Shown here: positions 32,645 through 41,528 of the stretch, in pieces
Layout of the letters: each line of letters starts with the position of its first letter
Position numbering within the stretch: position 1 is the stretch's first letter
Assembly: GCA_017445425.1 (NCBI GenBank)
Contig: JAFSUF010000051.1
Location: 1-53,246, forward strand
Origin: Bacteroidales bacterium
GTDB lineage: Bacteria; Bacteroidota; Bacteroidia; Bacteroidales; UBA932
DNA: 53,246 nucleotides
Direction: 5' to 3'
Notes under the pieces: generated by a model
Databases searched by the model: none
The model's input: the letters and a program-made list of their open reading frames with translations, nothing else
What the model was told of the DNA's origin: nothing
Made by a program: the position numbers and the translations under genes

Positions 32645-33778
32645 ATGAAATTCAATACGGTAATAATAGGCGGCGGACTCGCCGGCCTGGTTGCGGGAAT
32701 AAGCCTTCAGAAAGCTGGCAACAGCACAGCCATAATCAGCACCGGGCAGAACGCCCTGCACTTTTTCTCAGGCAGTTTTGAATCTATGGAGGAGGCGCCC
32801 CAGCGCGTCACCGACCTCTTTAACAAGGCCGGTATCGACCTGCATTACACACCCGGTGTGCGATTGATGCCGATGGGCACATTTAAGAAATCCGCTTTGT
32901 CGCTGGAGGATATCAGCCTCTTCCCAGAACCTGCAATCGGCCATAAAGCGCTGATTGTAAGCCTCACCGGTTATCACGATTTCTTCTGCGACTTCCTTTC
33001 AGAGGGGTTGGAGAAACAGGGGATGCAGTGCCGCATAAAACTTCTCAATCTGCCGGAACTGGAACAGATAGAAAAGAGTCCCAGCGAGATGCGTTCTGTG
33101 CAGATTGCGCGCACTATGGACCGTATCTGGGAGAATGTGGTGCGGGAGATCCGCATCCTGCTGCGGGACGAGGATACCGTAATATTGCCGCAGGTTTTCG
33201 GGCTCAAGGATGCCTCTGTGCTGAGCCGGATCCGCCAAGGCATTCCAGCACAAGTGGTCTTTACAGGTACCCTGCCCCCTTCTGTGCCGGGAGTCCGCAC
33301 CCAGATGCTGCTCAAGCAACACTATGAACTGCTCGGAGGCACCTATTTGATGGGCGACGAAGCCACCGGAGCACATGTTTACGACGGGATAGTGCACAGT
33401 GTTGTTACACATAACCTTGGCAACCATTTTCTGGAGGCCGACAATTTTATCCTCTCCACCGGGGCATTTTTCTCCAAAGGCCTCAGGTCCAATCCGTTCG
33501 AGATTTCTGAGCCGGTATTCGGGCTGGACGTGGAGCAGGCACCCGACCGCAGCGACTGGTACAATCCGGAGTTTATGCGCGAACAGCCTTATATGAAATA
33601 CGGCGTAGCCACCGACGCCAGCCTGCGCGCTCTCAAGGATGGCAAACCGCTGCAGAACCTCTTTGTCGCCGGATCCATACTTGGCGAAACCCGGCCCGAA
33701 CTTGGTACAGGCGGCGGCCTGGCGCTGCGCAGTGCATTGGCCGCTGCAGACGCAATCCTAAATACTACAGCAGAATGA
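32645..33778 (+). CDS. glpB: Anaerobic glycerol-3-phosphate dehydrogenase subunit B
   Basis: The product has 377 residues with an N-terminal dinucleotide-binding motif (VIIGGGLAGLVAGISLQKAG). A C-terminal flavin segment (NLFVAGSILGETRPELGTGGGLALRSALAAADAI, seen in parts) closes the fold. GlpB works with GlpA and the membrane-bound GlpC in passing electrons to quinone. It is somewhat shorter than the 419-residue E. coli protein. It overlaps glpC by 4 bp (ATGA, 33775-33778). Confidence 0.93.
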   Translation: MKFNTVIIGGGLAGLVAGISLQKAGNSTAIISTGQNALHFFSGSFESMEEAPQRVTDLFNKAGIDLHYTPGVRLMPMGTFKKSALSLEDISLFPEPAIGHKALIVSLTGYHDFFCDFLSEGLEKQGMQCRIKLLNLPELEQIEKSPSEMRSVQIARTMDRIWENVVREIRILLRDEDTVILPQVFGLKDASVLSRIRQGIPAQVVFTGTLPPSVPGVRTQMLLKQHYELLGGTYLMGDEATGAHVYDGIVHSVVTHNLGNHFLEADNFILSTGAFFSKGLRSNPFEISEPVFGLDVEQAPDRSDWYNPEFMREQPYMKYGVATDASLRALKDGKPLQNLFVAGSILGETRPELGTGGGLALRSALAAADAILNTTAE

Positions 33779-34998
33779 AACTTCAAGAATATACCCTCAG
33801 CACACACAACTTTGAAGAGTGTATGAAGTGTACCGTGTGCACTGCCTATTGTCCGGTGCTGCAGGTAAATCCGCTCTACCCTGGTCCCAAACAGGCCGGC
33901 CCCGACGGCGAACGGCTGCGCCTCAAGGATCCTTTCTTTTTCAACAACGCCCTCAAATACTGCCTCAACTGCAAGCGGTGCGAGGTATCGTGTCCGTCTG
34001 GTGTCCAAGTCGCCGACCTGATTCAGGCCGCACGCATCAAATACGACAAGTCCCCTATAAAGTGGCGCGACCGGATGCTGGCATCAACCGATTTTATGGG
34101 ACATCTGGCACGACCTGTCGCCCCCATAGCAAATGCTGTCACGGGCCTTGGCGTAACCAAGACAATGATGGACGCGATGTTCAAGATAGACCATCGCCGC
34201 ACTTTCCCAAAATACAGCGGGCGCGGTTTTGAGTCCTGGATGGGCCGTCACGAGAAGGAGCAGGCAGCATTCGCCGAGCAGGTGGCGTATTTCCACGGAT
34301 GTTACGTCAACTACAATTATCCCCGTCTGGGCAAAGATCTGGTAAAGGTGCTGAATGCCCTGGGAGTTGGCGTACAGCTTCTGGAGAAAGAGAAGTGCTG
34401 CGGTGTGGCTATGATAAACAACAGGATGAAGACAGAGGCGACCAGAAACGCCGTTCACAATGTCAAAGCCCTCTCAAAGACGGTGGACAAGGGGCTGATG
34501 GTGCTCACGACCTCGTCAACCTGCACCCTTACCCTGCGCAACGAGTACCCGGCTCTGCTGGGAGTGGACAACTCCGGAGTGCGCGACTTTATTATGATGG
34601 CCAGCAGGTTCATATTCGAACGGCTGGAGAAGGGCGCTACACTTCACTTCAAACCAGACTACCACAGGAAGGTCGCCTACCACACCCCCTGCCATATGGA
34701 GAAACTCGGCTGGGGTGTATTCTCCGAGAAACTGCTGCGGATGATTCCCGGGCTGGAGTTCACCAAGCTCGATTCTGCCTGCTGCGGCATAGCCGGCACC
34801 TACGGCTTCAAGCGGGAGAATTACGAGGCCTCCCAGGCCATAGGTGAGCCGCTATTCGCACAGATACGCACCATCAACCCCGATGTGGTAGCCTGCGACT
34901 GCGAGACCTGCAAATGGCAGATAGAGATGTCCACCGGCTACAGCGTCATGAATCCCATATCGATTCTGGCAGAAGCCATTGAAACGAATAAAGATTAG
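33775..34998 (+). CDS. glpC: Anaerobic glycerol-3-phosphate dehydrogenase subunit C
   Basis: The 407-residue iron-sulfur subunit has two [4Fe-4S] ferredoxin motifs near the N terminus (CMKCTVCTAYCPV and CLNCKRCEVSCPSG). Two CCG domains follow (EKEKCCGVAM and DSACCGIAGTYGFK), typical of heterodisulfide-reductase-like subunits. It anchors the GlpAB dimer at the inner membrane and hands electrons to menaquinone. The family length is kept. glpT starts 2 nt after its stop. Confidence 0.95.
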   Translation: MKLQEYTLSTHNFEECMKCTVCTAYCPVLQVNPLYPGPKQAGPDGERLRLKDPFFFNNALKYCLNCKRCEVSCPSGVQVADLIQAARIKYDKSPIKWRDRMLASTDFMGHLARPVAPIANAVTGLGVTKTMMDAMFKIDHRRTFPKYSGRGFESWMGRHEKEQAAFAEQVAYFHGCYVNYNYPRLGKDLVKVLNALGVGVQLLEKEKCCGVAMINNRMKTEATRNAVHNVKALSKTVDKGLMVLTTSSTCTLTLRNEYPALLGVDNSGVRDFIMMASRFIFERLEKGATLHFKPDYHRKVAYHTPCHMEKLGWGVFSEKLLRMIPGLEFTKLDSACCGIAGTYGFKRENYEASQAIGEPLFAQIRTINPDVVACDCETCKWQIEMSTGYSVMNPISILAEAIETNKD

Positions 34999-35000
34999 TT

Positions 35001-36380
35001 ATGCTCAAATTCCTCAAACAACCCGCATACAAACCGGCCGAAACCGGCCCGGAGGCCGATGCAAAGTATAAACGGCTCCGCCTACAAGTATTCCTTGGGG
35101 CATTTATAGGTTATGCCGGATTCTATCTGGTGCGCAAAAACCTCTCAATGGCCATCCCGGCAATGGCACCGCTCGGTTTCGAGAAGACAGAATTGGGGTT
35201 CGTGCTGGGTCTCAACGCCGCTGCGTACGCCCTCTCCAAATTCCTGATGGGCAGTGTTTCCGACCGCTCCAACGCCCGGGTATTCCTGCCTTTGGGCCTG
35301 GTGCTCACAGCGATATCCATGTGCTTCATGATAGTCCCCATCCGGTGGATTGGAGCGGAACACAAGACCATGGCCATAGTTGTGATGGGCGTACTCAACG
35401 CTTTGGTCGGATGGTTCAACGGCATGGGGTGGCCTCCCTGCGGCCGCGTAATGACACACTGGTTCTCTCCGGGTGAGCGAGGCACCATGATGAGTATCTG
35501 GAACTGTGCCCACAACGTGGGCGGCGCACTGGTCGGCCCGATGGCGACCTACGGTGCAGCATGGTTCGGCAGCTGGTTCTACGGCGCCCACGAAGAACTA
35601 TACTTCCTGATAGGCACATTCGCATTCCCTGCGGCGGTGGCGCTGTTCATAGCCCTGCTGGCATACATTCTGCTGCGGGACACTCCGCAGTCCTGCGGAC
35701 TCCCTTCTGTAGAGGCATGGCGGGGCGACTACCCCAAGAACTACTCAGAAAAGCACGAAACCACCCTCACCACAAAGGAGATACTCTTCAACCACGTGCT
35801 CAACAACAAGTTTCTCTGGTTCATAGCCCTTTCCAACGCGTTCGTGTATATGGTACGCTACGGCTGCCTTGACTGGGCCCCGACCATACTCACAGAGAAA
35901 GGCATCGACCTTAAGAGAGCCGGCTGGGCCTATTTCGCCTACGAGTTCGCCGCCATCCCCGGCACCCTGCTCTGCGGATGGCTCTCCGACAAACTTTTCC
36001 ACGGCAAGCGGGCCCTCCCCACCATGATTTTCATGGCGCTAGTGCTGGTTTTCGTTGCGCTCTACTGGGCCTTCATCGATAATCTCACCGTGGTGATTAT
36101 CAGCTTGATAGGCATCGGATTCTTCATCTACGGCCCGGTGATGCTGATAGGCGTACAGGCCCTTGACCTGGCGCCCAAGAACGCCGCAGGTACCGCCGCC
36201 GGCCTCACCGGATTCTTCGGCTACTTCCTGGGCACCTTCATCCTCGCCAACACAGTTATCGGCCTGGTGGCCCAACACGCCGGCTGGGGCTGGACCTTTG
36301 CAATGCTCTTAGCCGCCTGCCTGCTAGCCATCTTCTTTATGGGCCTGACCCTGAAAGAAGAACGCAAACCGGCAGAATAA
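35001..36380 (+). CDS. glpT: Glycerol-3-phosphate transporter (MFS, OPA family)
   Basis: The 459-residue protein has 12 predicted membrane helices and the GlpT/UhpT signature: an N-terminal FYLVRKNLSMAIPAM segment with the substrate-binding Arg, then KFLMGSVSDRSNAR. Its length equals that of GlpT (about 450). It exchanges external glycerol 3-phosphate for inner phosphate. As last gene of the glpABC-T unit it completes uptake and oxidation of glycerol 3-phosphate. Its stop lies only 4 nt from the stop of the convergent porin gene. Confidence 0.93.
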   Translation: MLKFLKQPAYKPAETGPEADAKYKRLRLQVFLGAFIGYAGFYLVRKNLSMAIPAMAPLGFEKTELGFVLGLNAAAYALSKFLMGSVSDRSNARVFLPLGLVLTAISMCFMIVPIRWIGAEHKTMAIVVMGVLNALVGWFNGMGWPPCGRVMTHWFSPGERGTMMSIWNCAHNVGGALVGPMATYGAAWFGSWFYGAHEELYFLIGTFAFPAAVALFIALLAYILLRDTPQSCGLPSVEAWRGDYPKNYSEKHETTLTTKEILFNHVLNNKFLWFIALSNAFVYMVRYGCLDWAPTILTEKGIDLKRAGWAYFAYEFAAIPGTLLCGWLSDKLFHGKRALPTMIFMALVLVFVALYWAFIDNLTVVIISLIGIGFFIYGPVMLIGVQALDLAPKNAAGTAAGLTGFFGYFLGTFILANTVIGLVAQHAGWGWTFAMLLAACLLAIFFMGLTLKEERKPAE

Positions 36381-36384
36381 ACAG

Positions 36385-37389
36385 CTAGAACTTCACAGAA
36401 GCCATAGCCTGGATAGTGTTCTGGCCCAGTGTGATGGAGCGGATGCAGTTTAGCTGCAGGCGCAGATGGATCCAGGGCCACCAGTCGAGGCCGGCCATAC
36501 AGAGCGTGCTGGTGGCACCGGTGTAGTTGATGGTATCGTACCTCAACACCGGCCTGAGCCTCTGCCCGCCCGGCAGATCGAACCAATAACCAGCAACGAC
36601 ATAAAAGCCGTCCGAAAAGGTCGTTTTGCCTGCACTCTCAATATCGGCACGGACATATTCGCTACGGACAGTGAGGTCGTCGCTCTTGTATTCGCCGCCA
36701 AAGGATATGCGCCTGTTGGCCGCATTTGCATTGACACCGTCATTATAAGAGCCGGCAATAGCGGAGGCGGAAAGCACCAGGTCCCTGATACCCGGCCGCA
36801 CGTCAATGCGGGCAATCACATCCTTGCGCATGTTATCGTCCTTGCGGTTGATGCCCGATCCGTTGAATAGTCCTATATTGTAGCTGAGCAGCGGGAAGGG
36901 CCTCTCCCCAATCTCAAACAGCCCCCCATATATCATAATGCCAATGTCGCGGCCGTTGTTGCGGTTGCCCGGCAGCGGGTCGTTATAACCGGAGAGGCGG
37001 TTGATGACCTGGGCATAATCGATGCACTCTTTCTTAAGGAGGTGATATTGGCTTTCAAGGGTAAAAGGGGTCTTGTACTGACCGACCTGCACGTTGAAGC
37101 CCTTGTGGAACTTGCACTTCAGGACCGCATCCAGCACCTTAACCTGCCCCGCGAACTCCGTCTGGAGCCGGAACTCCAGCTTATCCGATATAAACCCCTT
37201 CAAATCTATCCTCGCATTTCTGATAAAGAAGGTATTGGTCTCAGAGGGCGTATATGTAAACTGGTTGTTTATAAACCCCTCCGCAGACCAATACCAAGGA
37301 ATCCTGGGGCAACTTTCCTGTGCATCTGCCTGATGCCGGCCACCTATCAACAATAAGACAAAGATTGCAATATACTCTACCCTTTTCAT
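36385..37389 (-). CDS. Porin O/P family outer-membrane protein
   Basis: The product has 334 residues with a signal peptide (IAIFVLLLIGGRHQADAQ). The phosphate-selective porin O/P pattern is visible: FFIRNARIDLKGFISDKLEFRLQ in parts, VQVGQYKTPFTLE, and a C-terminal strand ending in Phe (ASVKF). The gene starts 3 nt after the DASS transporter stop, so both belong to one operon under the cobalamin riboswitch. It probably passes anions, perhaps dicarboxylates, across the outer membrane. The O/P name does not prove phosphate specificity. Confidence 0.85.
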   Translation of the reverse strand: MKRVEYIAIFVLLLIGGRHQADAQESCPRIPWYWSAEGFINNQFTYTPSETNTFFIRNARIDLKGFISDKLEFRLQTEFAGQVKVLDAVLKCKFHKGFNVQVGQYKTPFTLESQYHLLKKECIDYAQVINRLSGYNDPLPGNRNNGRDIGIMIYGGLFEIGERPFPLLSYNIGLFNGSGINRKDDNMRKDVIARIDVRPGIRDLVLSASAIAGSYNDGVNANAANRRISFGGEYKSDDLTVRSEYVRADIESAGKTTFSDGFYVVAGYWFDLPGGQRLRPVLRYDTINYTGATSTLCMAGLDWWPWIHLRLQLNCIRSITLGQNTIQAMASVKF

Positions 37390-37392
37390 TCT

Positions 37393-38910
37393 TTATATTA
37401 ATCCTGATTTACCTGCAAATATCAGCATAGTATAACCAAGAACCAAACCAATCGCTCCCATAATGATTCCCACCTTTATCATATCTTTCTGCTCTATATA
37501 GCCGGTGGCGTGGGCCAGCGCATTGGGAGGCGTGGAGATTGGGAGAATCATAGCCAGCGACGATCCCAGGGCTACACCGATAAGCATTGTGGAGACACCG
37601 CCGTAGGGCGCCAGATGAGACGCTGCCGACATTCCGGCGAGAGCCAGGATAGGGAGCAGCAGGTTTGCGGTGGCAGTGTGCGAGATAAAGTTTGCAAGCA
37701 GGTAACAAACCAGCCCTGAGCCGACAATCATCAGCACCGGCGGCCACTGGTTGAACGGTATCGACTCTACAAGATGCTTTGCCAGGCCGGAATCCTGCAG
37801 CGCCACACCAAGGGCAAAACCGCCCGCCACCATCCACAGCACAGACCAGTTGATTTCAGAGAGGTCGTAGCGGTTCACGATACCCGTGACGCAGAAAACG
37901 CCCACCGGCAGCATCGCCACCACATTGGCATCGACGCCTGTCCACTGGTCGGTCATCCACAGCAACACCGTCAGCGCAAAAGTCACATATACGGTTATCT
38001 CCTGCCAGCGCTCGAGCTTCTGCTCGTGCTCCTGCTCTATCTTGAGTTCTATCTTCTTCCGGGTGAACGGGAAAATCCCCTTGAGCACAAACCACGATAT
38101 GAACAGCAGCACTATCGTAAAAGGCAGCATAAGCATCATCCAGTCCCCGAAAGTGATGCCGAGGTTCATCCCCTCCGGATCATTCAAGAACTTGAGGGCA
38201 ATCGCATTGGGCGGGGTGCCGATAGGGGTCGCGATACCGCCCAGGTTCGCCCCTACCGGGATTGCCATCGCCAGCGCCATCTTGCCGCGCCCGTTGGCCG
38301 GCAGAGAACGCAGCACCGGCGCCAGGAAGGTGAGCATCATTGCCGCGGTGGCGGTGTTAGAAAGAAACATAGAGAACAAGCCCGTCACCAGGATGAATCC
38401 CAGCAGCACATTCTCCGACCTGGTACCGAACGGTTTGAGCAGAATCTTGGCCAGTTTGATGTCCAGTCCCGACTTGGTCGCCGCCAGTGCCAGCATAAAG
38501 CCGCCGATAAAGAGCATTATGATAGGGTCCGCAAAGCAGGCCATAATCTTGCGGCTGGAGATGAGCGTACCAAACAGCGGATTATCCTTATGGACCACAA
38601 AGCTCAGACTGTTGTCGCTGGTTACGAACAGCAGGATGACCACGATAGCCACCGACGTGCTCCACGAGGGGATACCCTCGGTTATCCACATAATGGCCGC
38701 AAAGAAAAACAGCGCTACCACACGCTTTTCAACAATAGTCAGCCCGTCAATCCCAAAGGCGGAGAGCGGCAGGCAAAGGACAACGACTCCCGCCAGAATA
38801 CCAAGGATGATTCTGGCGAAGGTGCACGCAAAAGGACTCGATTTTTTACGTTCCTTCTTTTTTTGACTCTGGTTCTGTACCAGGTCAAAACCCAAAAAAG
38901 ATTTTAACAT
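37393..38910 (-). CDS. DASS (SLC13-type) sodium/anion symporter, probably for dicarboxylates
   Basis: The product has 505 residues from ATG 38910; longer in-frame reading runs back through the riboswitch and is rejected. The basic N terminus (QSQKKKERKK) is followed by about 11-12 membrane helices. Family motifs are clear: FLSNTATAAMM and FISHTATANLL (the two SNT-type hairpin motifs that bind sodium and carboxylate), together with GTPPNAIALKF and STPPNALAHATG. Members carry succinate, malate, fumarate or related anions. Its long leader contains a cobalamin riboswitch, so expression should drop when B12 is plentiful. It is followed by a porin gene. Confidence 0.9.
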   Translation of the reverse strand: MLKSFLGFDLVQNQSQKKKERKKSSPFACTFARIILGILAGVVVLCLPLSAFGIDGLTIVEKRVVALFFFAAIMWITEGIPSWSTSVAIVVILLFVTSDNSLSFVVHKDNPLFGTLISSRKIMACFADPIIMLFIGGFMLALAATKSGLDIKLAKILLKPFGTRSENVLLGFILVTGLFSMFLSNTATAAMMLTFLAPVLRSLPANGRGKMALAMAIPVGANLGGIATPIGTPPNAIALKFLNDPEGMNLGITFGDWMMLMLPFTIVLLFISWFVLKGIFPFTRKKIELKIEQEHEQKLERWQEITVYVTFALTVLLWMTDQWTGVDANVVAMLPVGVFCVTGIVNRYDLSEINWSVLWMVAGGFALGVALQDSGLAKHLVESIPFNQWPPVLMIVGSGLVCYLLANFISHTATANLLLPILALAGMSAASHLAPYGGVSTMLIGVALGSSLAMILPISTPPNALAHATGYIEQKDMIKVGIIMGAIGLVLGYTMLIFAGKSGLI

Positions 38911-38920
38911 AGATTTCCAT
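38885..38920 (-). other. Short overlapping reading frame at the transporter start
   Basis: An ATG at 38920 opens an 11-codon frame (MEIYVKIFFGF) that ends at 38885, out of frame with the transporter and overlapping its start at 38910. It may be chance, or ribosomes using it could lower transporter translation. Confidence 0.25.
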
Positions 38921-38956
38921 ATTACCTGCCCATCCCACGGGGCAGCGATAACACAT

Positions 38957-39150
38957 AAACCGGGGCAGGTCTTCTGGCTTATCTCCCGGGTTCGGAGCCT
39001 TCCCGGCCAGCTGAGGCCAGTGGCGTTTGATACAGCCGGCGAAATGCGGCTGCACATCCGAATCCGGATACCTGAGAAATACAGCAGCGGGACTGTCCGG
39101 GATTCTCACCCGTGTTCCCTTTTAAATCTGAATCAACAGATACCTCGATT
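38957..39150 (-). promoter_or_regulatory. Cobalamin (B12) riboswitch
   Basis: Read on the minus strand, the conserved cobalamin-aptamer blocks occur in order. They are AAAAGGGAA (39123-39115), GGGTGAGAATCCC (near 39112-39099), CAGTCCCGC (39095-39087), GCCACTGG (39024-39017), GGGAAGGC (39004-38997) and the 3' B12-box partner GCCAGAAGACCTGCC (38978-38964). The spacing fits the family. It ends some 45 nt before the DASS transporter ATG at 38910. Binding of adenosyl- or methylcobalamin would normally shut the gene off. It is the only riboswitch I see in the window. Confidence 0.95.
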
Positions 39151-39157
39151 CCGGGCG

Positions 39158-39165
39158 CAAAAGTA
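39158..39165 (-). promoter_or_regulatory. Promoter -7 element for the riboswitch transcript
   Basis: On the minus strand it reads TACTTTTG (TAnnTTTG). Transcription would begin near 39151, just at the 5' edge of the riboswitch. A minus-strand TTTG at 39192-39189 is a possible -33 element, though its 23-nt spacing is long. Confidence 0.6.
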
Positions 39166-39188
39166 TGTATTTTTTGCTACCGATGTAC

Positions 39189-39218
39189 CAAAAAAGCCCA
39201 CCGTTTTAACGATGGGCC
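39189..39218 (-). terminator. Rho-independent terminator after glpF
   Basis: On the minus strand GCCCATCG pairs with CGGTGGGC (39217-39210 with 39203-39196, one wobble) around TTAAAA and is followed by six T. It ends the glpK-glpF transcript 23 nt after the glpF stop and insulates the riboswitch promoter. Confidence 0.85.
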
Positions 39219-39240
39219 TTTATCATTATAGATGGCAAGA

Positions 39241-39978
39241 TTAATATACCAGAAGGAACAGGCCTGCGGCGATAGCGCAGCCGACCATTGGGCCGAGGAC
39301 GGGAATCCAGCTGTACCACCAGCCGGAGTCGCGCTTGCCCTTAATGGGGAGCACGGCGTGTGCACAGCGGGGGCTCAGGTCGCGGGCGGGATTGAGGGCA
39401 TAACCGGTGGTACCACCGAGCGACATACCTATGGCCATAATCAGGCAGGTGACGGGCCATGATCCTAAGGAGCCTGTACCGAGTGCGACACCGCCCATAG
39501 AGAATGCATTGCCGGCAGTGCCGAGCGCCAGAATCACAAATACCAGCACACAGGTCGCAATCACCTCGCAGAGGAAGTTGCGCCAAGTGTTCTTGATGGC
39601 GGGCATGGTACAGAAAGTACCCAGAATAGTATCGGGCTGGTCGGCAGTGGCATTGTAATGGTCTTTGTAGAATATCCAAACCAGCACTGCCCCGATAAAG
39701 CCGCCCAGCATCTGGGCGATGATGTAACCCAGAACCAGCGCCCACTCAAACTTACCTGCGATGGCGAGGCCGACAGTGACGGCGGGATTAAGGTGCGCAC
39801 CTGAAACCGGGCCGGCGATGAGCACGCCCATCATCACGGCGAGCCCCCAGCCAAGGGCGATGACTACCCACCCTGCCCCTTTGGCCTTGGAGAAATTGAG
39901 CGAAGTGGCGGCACACACGCCGTCGCCGAAAAGAACCAGCACCAGCGTGCCTATGAATTCGAAAAGATACTGTGTCAT
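39241..39978 (-). CDS. glpF: Glycerol facilitator / aquaglyceroporin (MIP family)
   Basis: The 245-residue protein has six membrane helices and both NPA half-helix motifs: GAHLNPAVTVG and GYALNPARDLSPR. The Asp after the second NPAR (NPARD) is the mark of glycerol channels as opposed to pure water channels. It lets glycerol diffuse through the inner membrane to be trapped by GlpK, whose gene lies 55 nt upstream in the same direction. The terminator at 39189-39218 closes the unit. Confidence 0.93.
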   Translation of the reverse strand: MTQYLFEFIGTLVLVLFGDGVCAATSLNFSKAKGAGWVVIALGWGLAVMMGVLIAGPVSGAHLNPAVTVGLAIAGKFEWALVLGYIIAQMLGGFIGAVLVWIFYKDHYNATADQPDTILGTFCTMPAIKNTWRNFLCEVIATCVLVFVILALGTAGNAFSMGGVALGTGSLGSWPVTCLIMAIGMSLGGTTGYALNPARDLSPRCAHAVLPIKGKRDSGWWYSWIPVLGPMVGCAIAAGLFLLVY

Positions 39979-40033
39979 ATTGATACTATTTGTTGTTAGA
40001 TTCCTCGACTACACCCGGAATGACATAAAGTAT

Positions 40034-41521
40034 TTACTTACTTGAGACTGTACGGGAAATGGCATCAGCCCAGCCGGCCTTTGCAACAGAGACATCCGCA
40101 CCTGAAGGGGTAAACATACGTTCTGCCTTCCATTGCTGCTTTATCTCATCCAGCGAGCTCCAATAACCCACAGCAAGGCCTGCAAGGTAGCATGCACCCA
40201 TAGCAGTAGTCTCCGTAACCTCGGGACGGATCACATCTGTCCCCAGGATATCGCTCTGGAACTGCATCATAAGGTTGTTGCGCGAGGCGCCGCCGTCCAC
40301 CTTGAGATTTGCAAGGCGCACGCCCGCATCGCGCTCCATGGCAGATACGATATCCATAGTCTGGAAGGCGATGCCCTCCAGCGCTGCACGGGCGATGTGT
40401 GCCGCAGTAGTGCCGCGGGTTATACCACAGATAACGCCATGGGCATACTGGTCCCAATAGGGGGCGCCCATGCCGGTAAGTGCCGGCACAAAATAAACGC
40501 CGCCGTTGTCGGGAACCGAGGAGGCGAGAGCCTCGATATCAGAAGACGAGCGGATTATGCCCAGACCGTCGCGCAGCCACTGTACCACGCTGCCTCCCAC
40601 GAAGATAGAACCTTCCAGGGCATAATTGACCGTATCCCCTATTTTCCATGCAACGGTGGTAAGCAGATTATTCTTAGACAGGATTGGCTTGCAGCCGGTA
40701 TTCATCAGCAGGAAACAGCCGGTACCATAGGTATTCTTCACAGAGCCCGGTTCTATGCACATCTGCCCGAAAAGGGCCGCCTGCTGGTCTCCGGCAATGC
40801 CGGCGATGGGCACTTCGTGCGCAAAGATGGTGGTCTTGGTGTAGCCGTAAACCTCTGAAGACGAGCATACGCGGGGCATCATGGATACAGGCACGCCAAG
40901 CAATTCCAGCAACTCTTTATCCCATTCCAATGTATTGATATTGAACAGCATGGTGCGCGAAGCGTTGGAGACATCGGTCACATGGACCTCGCCGCGGGTC
41001 AGCTGCCATACCAGCCAGCTGTCCACGGTACCGAAACGCAGTTTGCCGGCCTCCGCCTTCCCGCGCGCACCGGGGACATTGTCCAATATCCACTTGATTT
41101 TGGTACCGGAGAAGTATGCGTCTATTATCAGGCCTGTCTTTTCCCGAATCTTATCCACCAGCCCCTGCGCCTTGAGCAAGTCGCAGAACTCAGAGGTGCG
41201 GCGGTCCTGCCAGACTATGGCCTTGCATATAGGAACTCCAGTTTCTGCATCCCATACTATGGTGGTCTCCCTCTGGTTTGTAATGCCGATGGCGGCGATA
41301 TCCAGGCCGTTGATACCAATCTTGGAGATAGCTTCTGCAATTACTGCAGCCTCCGACGCCCATATCTCCATGGGGTCGTGCTCCACCCATCCCGGCTGCG
41401 GGAAATACTGGGTGAACTCTTGCTGCGCAGTGGAACAAATCCGGCCGTCGTGGTCGAAAACAATGGCTCTGGAGGAGCTGGTGCCTTGATCCAGAGCCAA
41501 AATGTATTTACTGTTATTCAT
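40034..41521 (-). CDS. glpK: Glycerol kinase
   Basis: The 495-residue protein phosphorylates glycerol to glycerol 3-phosphate with ATP. The start at 41521 ([19 protein letters not shown]) is the usual GlpK beginning; an ATG 105 nt upstream lies in the hydrolase gene. FGGY-family segments are all present: [51 protein letters not shown] and the C-terminal [18 protein letters not shown]. It follows the alpha/beta hydrolase gene after 7 nt, so it may be read from a promoter far upstream at 43821. Confidence 0.96.
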   Translation of the reverse strand: MNNSKYILALDQGTSSSRAIVFDHDGRICSTAQQEFTQYFPQPGWVEHDPMEIWASEAAVIAEAISKIGINGLDIAAIGITNQRETTIVWDAETGVPICKAIVWQDRRTSEFCDLLKAQGLVDKIREKTGLIIDAYFSGTKIKWILDNVPGARGKAEAGKLRFGTVDSWLVWQLTRGEVHVTDVSNASRTMLFNINTLEWDKELLELLGVPVSMMPRVCSSSEVYGYTKTTIFAHEVPIAGIAGDQQAALFGQMCIEPGSVKNTYGTGCFLLMNTGCKPILSKNNLLTTVAWKIGDTVNYALEGSIFVGGSVVQWLRDGLGIIRSSSDIEALASSVPDNGGVYFVPALTGMGAPYWDQYAHGVICGITRGTTAAHIARAALEGIAFQTMDIVSAMERDAGVRLANLKVDGGASRNNLMMQFQSDILGTDVIRPEVTETTAMGACYLAGLAVGYWSSLDEIKQQWKAERMFTPSGADVSVAKAGWADAISRTVSSK

Positions 41522-41528
41522 TGATTTG

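Noticed and set aside
37774-38907. Plus-strand frames of 326 and 377 codons antisense to the DASS transporter gene
   Set aside because: The minus-strand product is a clear membrane transporter with both SNT-type motifs; the plus-strand frames are shadows.
38911-39057. N-terminal extension of the DASS transporter to 39057
   Set aside because: The added codons run through the cobalamin riboswitch and give no plausible protein sequence.
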